Positions 59,010-64,000 of a DNA stretch of 64,000 nucleotides are shown here, one piece after another. The notes under the pieces are model-generated. The model did no database searches. It saw only the letters and a program-made list of their open reading frames with translations, and had not been told where the DNA came from. A program made the position numbers and the translations under genes. Position 1 is the stretch's first letter, and each line of letters starts with the position of its first letter. The DNA is from an uncultured Acidobacteriia bacterium (lineage in GTDB: Bacteria; Acidobacteriota; Terriglobia; Bryobacterales; Bryobacteraceae). The DNA lies in assembly GCA_903923395.1 (NCBI GenBank), contig CAIXXM010000042.1, positions 1-64,000 of the forward strand, read 5' to 3'.

Positions 59010-59398
59010 GAGTGAGTGGCCGGGACAAAGTGTTGAAAGAGTCTGTTCAGTGTTTCATGGGGATCATCGCAAAGGCCGGTGTGCACCGGAGAGAGTTGGA
59101 TGACGGAACTGCGCGGTGCCACCAGCCAGTGGAAACGCTCGCGCTGTGTGAGTTGTGAAATGGGTGCGGCGGAGCGGTCGCCGCGGCAGATGGCCGGAAG
59201 AGATTCGAGGTGTTCGGTGATCCAGGGGCCGTCGGCGGTGGGGTCCAGCGCGTGGAGGCGCGACTCGTCGAGTTGGACGCGGGCGGCAAGAAAACGCTTT
59301 TCCAGACAGAAGAGGATGACGCCCGCATTGAGGAATTCGGCGCGCTCCACGCGGGGCACAACGCGGATCACAGCGTAATCAAAGGAGGTTCCGGGCAC
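59006..59398 (-). CDS. DUF3037 protein
   Basis: A 130-residue cytoplasmic protein of the DUF3037 family, starting with GTG at 59398 ([60 protein letters not shown]). The family is commonly found next to HipA-like kinases, as here, where it overlaps the HipA gene by 20 bp. Its role is unknown. A partner, antitoxin or substrate of the kinase is a reasonable guess. Its end overlaps dctA by 4 bp. Confidence 0.88.
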   Translation of the reverse strand: MPGTSFDYAVIRVVPRVERAEFLNAGVILFCLEKRFLAARVQLDESRLHALDPTADGPWITEHLESLPAICRGDRSAAPISQLTQRERFHWLVAPRSSVIQLSPVHTGLCDDPHETLNRLFQHFVPATHS

Positions 59399-60164
59399 GA
59401 ATCGCCTCCTCTGTAAAAACAGACGCGGCTTCGAGCCTTGCCTTGAGGTAAGTGAGATAGCCGCTTCGCCGGACGCCGGGCTCGGGACCCAGCCACTCCG
59501 CGGGAACGGCTGAGACGATCTCTTCGAGCGTGGCGGGAGTCAGTCTGGCGCGCGCCACGGCGGCTGCCTGCTGGATATCGGCGGCCCAGCGGAGCAGAAC
59601 ATGGTCTTTGATCGGTGCGAACTTGTTCGCCGCGGCCTGGGCAAGATCATCCGGCCAGTTGTGATGGAAATAGAATGCCGCGCCGTGATCAATGAAGCGC
59701 AGTTGGCGGTGCCACCAGAGGAGATTGGTATTCCGCGCCGTCCGGTCCACATTGGTGATGAAGGCATCGAACCAGACAGCGAGGGAGGCAATGGCCGGGT
59801 CGACCACGCCGGGGTTCCTGGCCAGAGCGGCAGGGTCGAAATTGATGGAGCCAGGCAGATAGTCCATGGCCAGATTCAGTCCACGGCTGCGGCGCAGGAG
59901 ATCCTGGACTTCCTGATCTGGTTCATTGCGGTCCAGGGCGGGGTCGAGATCGAGGAGAACCAGTTCGGGGACTTCGAGGCCGAGAGCGCGTCCGATTTCG
60001 CCGCCGATCACTTCGGCGACGAGGGCCAGAGGGCCTTGTCCGGCACCATGGAATTTGACCACGTAGAGGCCGGAATCATCCGCCTCAACGATCGCGGGCA
60101 GCGAGCCGCCTTCGCGCAGGGCGGTGACATAACGGGTTGCCTGGACCTTGCGCAAATGCATCAC
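59379..60164 (-). CDS. HipA-like kinase, compact form
   Basis: A 261-residue protein with the HipA kinase core and without the larger N-terminal part of E. coli HipA (440 aa). The catalytic loop is AFITNVDRTARNTNLLW, the DFG-equivalent is RFIDHGAAFYF, and an N-terminal beta-sheet holds VVKFHGAGQGPLALVAEVIG. In the classical toxin, HipA phosphorylates GltX and is held by HipB. No HipB-type DNA-binding protein is present, and DUF3037 takes the neighbour position. The start is GTG 60164 or ATG 60161. Confidence 0.88.
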   Translation of the reverse strand: MMHLRKVQATRYVTALREGGSLPAIVEADDSGLYVVKFHGAGQGPLALVAEVIGGEIGRALGLEVPELVLLDLDPALDRNEPDQEVQDLLRRSRGLNLAMDYLPGSINFDPAALARNPGVVDPAIASLAVWFDAFITNVDRTARNTNLLWWHRQLRFIDHGAAFYFHHNWPDDLAQAAANKFAPIKDHVLLRWAADIQQAAAVARARLTPATLEEIVSAVPAEWLGPEPGVRRSGYLTYLKARLEAASVFTEEAIRARNLL

Positions 60165-60215
60165 GCTCCAGTGTATGACCCGTACGCCGCAGGCTCAAAG
60201 AAAAGCCAAGCGGGC

Positions 60216-60359
60216 TCACGAATTGAGATGGACTTCACACTGGCAACAGTCGCTGCAACGGGCGCACTTTTCGCAGAGGTGGTTTTCGCAGGTGTCCTTG
60301 GTGCACTCAACGCAGATGCGGGTGGACTCTTCCTCACAGATGCTGCAATAAAACGTCAT
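60216..60359 (-). CDS. 47-residue Cys-rich zinc-finger-like protein
   Basis: A short gene that starts with ATG five bases after the stop of the upstream 186-residue gene, so it is probably co-translated. The product has 11 Cys in 47 residues and begins MTFYCSICEEESTRICVECT. CxxC pairs fall at 5/8, 16/19, 29/32 and 35/38, with a CCxC at 38-41 and His27 and His44. It probably binds two zinc ions (B-box or rubredoxin-like knuckles), and no family name is certain. It lies 51 bp upstream of the HipA-like gene. Confidence 0.72.
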   Translation of the reverse strand: MTFYCSICEEESTRICVECTKDTCENHLCEKCARCSDCCQCEVHLNS

Positions 60360-60364
60360 AACGG

Positions 60365-60925
60365 TCATTTCTTCTTCACGGGCGGTGCGGGACAGGGCGA
60401 GGGTTGCCTGGCGAGTTGCGCACGGCAGCGCTGTGCCTCTTTGTCCACCAACTGGAACTGCGCATCTTTATCGGTCGCAAGTTGGATCAGGTAGTACTGC
60501 AAACGGTCTTGATACGTCTGGTCTTCGGCGGCAATGGCAGCGATGAGGTCAGCCATGGCGGGGTTCTGGTAGTTGCGCAGACCCTCCATCACGGAACGCA
60601 GGGAGCGGTGGAAGGACTGGACTCGAAACAGCTGCTTCATGCCCTCCTGCAGATTGTCCGTGTGCTGGCAGAGTGCGGTTAGGTCAGTTTGCAGGACTTT
60701 GATTTGCTTCTGGACCGTGTCGTACTGGATGCCGTAGGTTTCGGGCGCGCCTTTTTCGAGCCAGGTTTTGACACGAACCTGATCGAGCATCGGTTCCAGG
60801 CGGGCCAGATGTTGCGTGATGCCATTCAAAATCGCGATGACATCCTGTTCGGTATACCCGGTCACCGTGACCTGTTGGCCAAAGGAGAGGGTACAAATCG
60901 CGAGAAACAGCGCGGGCAGTCTCAT
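60365..60925 (-). CDS. Secreted helical protein of unknown function
   Basis: A 186-residue protein with a signal peptide (MRLPALFLAICTLSFGQQ). The mature part is predicted almost fully helical (QDVIAILNGITQHLARLEPM, GIQYDTVQKQIKVLQTDLTA), with two Cys near 86 and 168, and a C-terminal Pro/Lys tail (CPAPPVKKK). I do not recognise a family. It lies between the FecR-like gene (31 bp) and the Cys-rich gene (5 bp) on the minus strand. Confidence 0.8.
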   Translation of the reverse strand: MRLPALFLAICTLSFGQQVTVTGYTEQDVIAILNGITQHLARLEPMLDQVRVKTWLEKGAPETYGIQYDTVQKQIKVLQTDLTALCQHTDNLQEGMKQLFRVQSFHRSLRSVMEGLRNYQNPAMADLIAAIAAEDQTYQDRLQYYLIQLATDKDAQFQLVDKEAQRCRAQLARQPSPCPAPPVKKK

Positions 60926-60956
60926 TCCGCTACCAGACTAGCAGGGAAAGACCGGT

Positions 60957-61757
60957 TTATGGATGCGGCGGAGGCGGAGGTGGCGGTGCCGTGGGAGCGG
61001 GCGGACCGTTATTCTTATCGCCAGGGCTGGCGGTGGAGGCAGCAGTGCCTGTTCCCGTTGCGCCCGGAGTACGCGCGTTCTGGATGACTTGGATCGCGGC
61101 ATCGCGCGCCATGACAACCGCCCGCTGCAGGAGCGAGCCCTTATCGAGAAGCGCCTTGCCGATCTGTTGATTACGGTAGACGCGCAGCCATTCGCCGGCG
61201 TTCAGAATCTGGGCGTCATTCAAACGCAGGGCGCGGGCCACTTCGACGCGGCCTTCTTCGACCAGCACCAGCGTGGTCGCGGTCTCTTCGTCCTCGACAT
61301 CGACATCAAAGACGGTGCCGCGCACAGAGATGACTGCACTGGGAGTACGAACCTTGTTGTGATTGGGGAGTCCGCCGAAGTGCTCGATCTGGACCCGCAC
61401 TTTGCCGAGGAAGACTTCCAGAAGATCCTTCCAGTCGCCACGATTGGCGCGGAAGACGACCTTGGAGTTGGGGAAGACTTCGAACTTGCTGCCATCCGAA
61501 ACCTGGAAAACCGCGTATCCGTCAGCGCCAGTGCGAACGACTTGCTGGGGTTGAATCAAATCCCCGGCCTTGAGCGCCCACAGGGTGGTGTCACGCATCA
61601 CCGAAACTTGTCCCGTAAACGTGACGAGTTTCGCCGCTCCGCCGAGTTCGGGGAACGGGAGAGGTTGCGCTGCTGTTTGAGCGTAAATCGCCGTCGATGC
61701 CGTTAGTACAAACAGCATCGAAAAAGCAGTACGGATTGTGAGAGGAATCCTCAGCAT
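60957..61757 (-). CDS. Secreted FecR-domain protein with Pro-rich tail
   Basis: A 266-residue exported protein with a signal peptide (about 1-26). The FecR domain (about 45-165) shows VVRTGADGYAVFQVSDGSKF, PNSKVVFRANRGDWKDLLEV, FLGKVRVQIEHFGG and TPSAVISVRGTVFDVDVEDE. In this setting the domain is secreted rather than coupled to an ECF sigma factor, and no sigma gene is adjacent, so a structural or sensing role in the envelope is more likely than anti-sigma activity. The tail is low-complexity Pro/Ala (PPPPPPPHP). Confidence 0.87.
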   Translation of the reverse strand: MLRIPLTIRTAFSMLFVLTASTAIYAQTAAQPLPFPELGGAAKLVTFTGQVSVMRDTTLWALKAGDLIQPQQVVRTGADGYAVFQVSDGSKFEVFPNSKVVFRANRGDWKDLLEVFLGKVRVQIEHFGGLPNHNKVRTPSAVISVRGTVFDVDVEDEETATTLVLVEEGRVEVARALRLNDAQILNAGEWLRVYRNQQIGKALLDKGSLLQRAVVMARDAAIQVIQNARTPGATGTGTAASTASPGDKNNGPPAPTAPPPPPPPHP

Positions 61758-61772
61758 TTCCCACCTTTAGGG

Positions 61773-61789
61773 TAGCACCGGAAGTGCTA
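61773..61789. promoter_or_regulatory. Inverted repeat upstream of the FecR-domain gene
   Basis: TAGCAC and GTGCTA form a perfect 6-bp inverted repeat around a 5-nt centre, 15 bp upstream of the FecR-like start. It could be an operator or a leader hairpin. It resembles half of a CIRCE element only superficially. Confidence 0.35.
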
Positions 61790-61840
61790 AGGAAAAACGA
61801 GTGCCAAAGAGAAAAAACGTACAAACCTCCCCGGATCAAT

Positions 61841-61860
61841 GGCTTCCATTTTTGGAAGCC
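61841..61860. promoter_or_regulatory. Perfect hairpin over the promoter of the Asp-box gene
   Basis: GGCTTCCA and TGGAAGCC form a perfect 8-bp inverted repeat with a TTTT loop. A TAGAAT -10-like box follows at 61872-61877, and the GTG start is at 61890, so the hairpin overlaps the expected -35 region and could be an operator. Confidence 0.4.
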
Positions 61861-61889
61861 GAAAATTGGGGTAGAATCGAGACACGACG

Positions 61890-63680
61890 GTGAGTCATCG
61901 CGCTACAACCCGGACACTTTCCCGCTGCAGTGCGTTCACCGTAGCCGCAGTTCTGCTTGGCTTGCCGGGCCTGCTGGGGGCGCAAAAGACCGTCCAGTGG
62001 AGCCGCATCGGAAGCACAGGTGTTGTCTCTGGTCTGGCTGGACCAGAGGGAGGTCCCGTGAAAGCGGTCTGGTATTCGGAGGACGGAGCAAGATTGCTCG
62101 TCCAGACCGACAATGGCCGGATTTTCGAGACGGCGGATTTTGAGACGTGGAAACTGAATGATTCCGGGTCATTGCCGCCCAAAAGTGGAACGGGCGGGGC
62201 ACGGCTGCAGAGCATCGGGAACCGGACCTTTTCGCTGGGTGCGAAGAACCTGTATGCGACGGACAATGGGGGCCGCACGTGGCTGAATCTGACGGGCTTC
62301 AATAACGAGTCAGTGGTCGGCGGAGGTGCGGATACGCTGGCGGTAAGTCCGAAAAATCCTTTGGAAATTGTGATCGGGAATTCCCGCGGTGTTTGGCGCA
62401 CGGCGGATGGCGGCATCACCTGGCATGGCTTGAACAATGCACTGCCGAACCTTGCCGTGGCGAAGTTGACGGCGCAACGCACGGCGGTTCTGAAGAACGG
62501 AAATACGATTCGTTTTGAGGCTGGCATGTGGCAAAGTGCGGGCGGGTTTGCGCTGGCTGCGGGGTCAGTAGTGACGGCGGGCAATGAGGCTATCGTGTAT
62601 TCCGGCAGCGCGGCAGGCAGGTTTGCGGTCAGCCGCGATGGCGGCAAGACGTGGCTGGAATCGCAACAGCAGGCGGCGGGCGCGGTAAAGCAAATCTGGG
62701 TAGATCCGACCAGAGGGGACAACGCTTTGGCTGTTGCGGGAAACCGCCTCTACCGGACCGTGAATGGCGGCGGGTTCTGGGATGATGTCACCGGCACGAT
62801 GCCCGCGATGGAGTTGAATGCGGTGACCGCGGACTCCTCGGCGGCAGTGATCTACGCCGCAACTGACCGCGGGATTTTCACGGCAAAGGTTTCCCTGAAC
62901 GATGCGGGACCTGCGGCTGCGGATTGGGAGGCACTGAATGCGGGGCTCCCGGCCAGTCCGGCGGTCGATGTGGTCTATAACGTGGACGGTACGCTGACGT
63001 CGGCATTGGAAGGTTACGGCATCTTCGAAACGCCAGCGCCGCATAGAACGCGGCTGGTGCGGATCTTGAATGGTGCGGATCTCACGGAACGCGCTGCCGC
63101 GCCGGGCTCTCTGGTGAGCGTGACGGGTGCGGCGCTGAAATCGGCGTCTGCTGGAAGTCTGGCGTATCCGGTCCTCGGAAATTCGGCGAGCGGGACGCAG
63201 TTGCAGGTGCCCTTTGAAGCGGTGCCAGGCGTGATGACGCTCTCGCTCGAATCCGCGTCAGGGCTTTGGACATTGCCACTAACAGTAAGGGAAAGCGCGC
63301 CGGCAGTTTTTGTGGATTCCGATGGGGCTCCGTTGTTGCTGGATGCCGAGACGGGACTGGTGATTGATCCGAAAAATGCACTGGCGGCTGGCTCGAAGGT
63401 GCAGATCCTGGCGACCGGGTTGGGACGGGTAACTCCGGACTGGCCGACGGGCAAGGAGGCTCCGGCAGAAGCACCGCCCGCGGTGATGGGTAAAGTCAGT
63501 GCATTCTTGGATGGAGTGCCGCTCGAAGTAACCAAGGCAACACTGGCTCCGGGTTACATCGGCTATTACACGGTGGAACTACAGCTTCCGGCGCTGGTGA
63601 ACCGTGGTGCGAACGAACTGAAGCTGGTGATGAACGGCGGGACGAGTAATACGGTGAGGATTTATCTGGAACAGCAGTAG
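61890..63680 (+). CDS. Secreted Asp-box (BNR/sortilin-like) protein with TIGR03437 C-terminal domain
   Basis: From a GTG at 61890 this is a 596-residue exported protein (signal peptide about 1-31, LLGLPGLLGAQ). The first part is a beta-propeller with Asp-box repeats (ATDNGGRTWLNLTG, TADGGITWHGLNN, SRDGGKTWLESQ, TVNGGGFWDDVTG), as in sialidases, photosystem-assembly HCF136 and Vps10 proteins. From about 385 to the end is a TIGR03437 domain (VRILNGADLTERAAAPGSLV, VQILATGLGRVTPDWPTGKE). No catalytic residues for sialidase are evident, so binding or surface display is more likely. Confidence 0.9.
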   Translation: MSHRATTRTLSRCSAFTVAAVLLGLPGLLGAQKTVQWSRIGSTGVVSGLAGPEGGPVKAVWYSEDGARLLVQTDNGRIFETADFETWKLNDSGSLPPKSGTGGARLQSIGNRTFSLGAKNLYATDNGGRTWLNLTGFNNESVVGGGADTLAVSPKNPLEIVIGNSRGVWRTADGGITWHGLNNALPNLAVAKLTAQRTAVLKNGNTIRFEAGMWQSAGGFALAAGSVVTAGNEAIVYSGSAAGRFAVSRDGGKTWLESQQQAAGAVKQIWVDPTRGDNALAVAGNRLYRTVNGGGFWDDVTGTMPAMELNAVTADSSAAVIYAATDRGIFTAKVSLNDAGPAAADWEALNAGLPASPAVDVVYNVDGTLTSALEGYGIFETPAPHRTRLVRILNGADLTERAAAPGSLVSVTGAALKSASAGSLAYPVLGNSASGTQLQVPFEAVPGVMTLSLESASGLWTLPLTVRESAPAVFVDSDGAPLLLDAETGLVIDPKNALAAGSKVQILATGLGRVTPDWPTGKEAPAEAPPAVMGKVSAFLDGVPLEVTKATLAPGYIGYYTVELQLPALVNRGANELKLVMNGGTSNTVRIYLEQQ

Positions 63681-63691
63681 GAAGGATCAGT

Positions 63692-63715
63692 AGGGCTCCG
63701 GGGTTCCAGAGCCCT
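63692..63715. terminator. Hairpin between convergent genes
   Basis: AGGGCTC (63692-63698) and GAGCCCT (63709-63715) form a perfect 7-bp stem with a 10-nt loop in the gap between the Asp-box gene and the cold-shock gene. There is no T-tract, so it is a tentative bidirectional terminator. Confidence 0.4.
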
Positions 63716-63738
63716 GGTATGTGGACTGCGGGAGCGAA

Positions 63739-63942
63739 TCAGACGCGGATTACGTTTTCTGCCTGCAACCCTTTGGGACCCTGCTTCACTTCAAACTCGA
63801 CCATCGCGCCTTCGTCCAGGGAACGGTAACCAGATGCCTGGATTGCCGAAAAGTGGACGAACACGTCGTCTCCGGTTGAGCGCTGGATAAAGCCGAAGCC
63901 CTTCGCAGCATTGAACCACTTGACTGTACCTTTTTCTTTCAC
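63739..63942 (-). CDS. Cold-shock domain RNA-binding protein
   Basis: A 67-residue OB-fold protein with RNP1 KGFGFIQ (14-20) and RNP2 VFVHF (27-31), starting [12 protein letters not shown], that acts as a nucleic-acid chaperone in the cytoplasm. The start is a GTG at 63942 with AGGAGAAGG about seven bases upstream. Its promoter probably lies beyond the window, because only 58 bp of leader are visible. The gene may be constitutive or cold-induced, and the sequence does not decide. Confidence 0.96.
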   Translation of the reverse strand: MKEKGTVKWFNAAKGFGFIQRSTGDDVFVHFSAIQASGYRSLDEGAMVEFEVKQGPKGLQAENVIRV

Positions 63943-63947
63943 AAACC

Positions 63948-63956
63948 TTCTCCTGA
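63948..63956 (-). promoter_or_regulatory. Strong Shine-Dalgarno of the cold-shock gene
   Basis: On the minus strand AGGAGAAGG lies five to six bases upstream of the GTG at 63942, supporting the non-ATG start. The purine-rich end of the window (AAAAAAAGAAAAAG on the plus strand) lies further upstream in the leader. Confidence 0.6.
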
Positions 63957-64000
63957 TCGGGCACCTTGGGCGGCGGGCAGGGTCCCAAAAAAAGAAAAAG

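Noticed and set aside
61773-61789. CIRCE-like heat-shock operator
   Set aside because: CIRCE needs 9-bp arms and a 9-nt spacer (TTAGCACTC...GAGTGCTAA). Here the arms are 6 bp with a 5-nt spacer, and the gene is not a chaperone.
1-64000. tRNA, rRNA, CRISPR arrays, prophage and insertion sequences
   Set aside because: No cloverleaf-like element, spaced direct-repeat array, integrase or transposase was recognised. Gene spacing is tight throughout and no boundary repeats were seen. A tRNAscan or IS search would be the decisive check.

Overview
The window reads as a chromosomal segment of a GC-rich, Gram-negative soil-type bacterium of the Acidobacteriota, most likely the Bryobacterales/Solibacter group. 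The clues are three secreted proteins ending in the C-terminal domain known as TIGR03437 (Solibacter paralogous family), an Oar-type carboxypeptidase-regulatory/TonB-dependent barrel receptor, many secreted esterases and DUF1080/GH-type enzymes, cytochrome c-copper monooxygenase proteins and a bacilliredoxin. No rRNA, tRNA, CRISPR array, phage or intact insertion sequence was seen. The assignment is inference from gene content.

Layout. 1-4.7 kb: the 3' end of a hypothetical gene, a MacA-type adaptor with its ATPase but no permease, a short-form AccA, and the wreck of a PiT phosphate transporter with an internal deletion. 4.7-13.2 kb: glycerol kinase, a co-directional minus-strand run (sugar isomerase-like, bacilliredoxin, ICMT-like, glycosyltransferase 9, histidine phosphatase, esterase), then a degenerate polysaccharide deacetylase and FabD. 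13.3-17.6 kb: PfpI-like protein, a small lipoprotein, the primary sigma factor RpoD, NrdR and a flippase-like membrane protein. 17.8-21.3 kb: a tightly coupled operon of ECF sigma factor, zinc-finger anti-sigma factor and three membrane proteins that reuse one LiaF-type membrane module. 21.3-31 kb: aminotransferase, GH10 xylanase, and a five-gene minus-strand run from a hybrid histidine kinase to PrmC.

31-42 kb is the most coherent accessory locus. A chimeric regulator (IclR-type DNA-binding domain joined to a LacI/RbsB-type sugar-binding domain) lies between a divergent large secreted protein of unknown function and an operon of Oar-type receptor, MFS transporter and L-fucose/arabinose isomerase-like enzyme. 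Three related 15-bp inverted repeats (GTTCATATAATGAAC type) sit exactly in the two control regions, so this looks like a self-contained sugar uptake regulon.

42-64 kb: ankyrin protein, six-EF-hand protein, an ApbE-DUF2271 fusion with a PepSY membrane protein (extracytosolic flavin electron transfer), two cytochrome c proteins (one fused to a copper monooxygenase), DUF1080, a subtilase and a CPBP protease. Then come a Gfo/Idh oxidoreductase and pectinesterase, a CE15 glucuronoyl esterase, and a compressed minus-strand run (FecR-like, secreted helical protein, 47-residue Cys-rich protein, HipA-like kinase, DUF3037, DctA, cupin). The window ends with an Asp-box protein carrying TIGR03437 and a cold-shock protein. 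Overall the region suits an aerobic heterotroph feeding on plant polysaccharide (xylan, pectin, glucuronoxylan esters).
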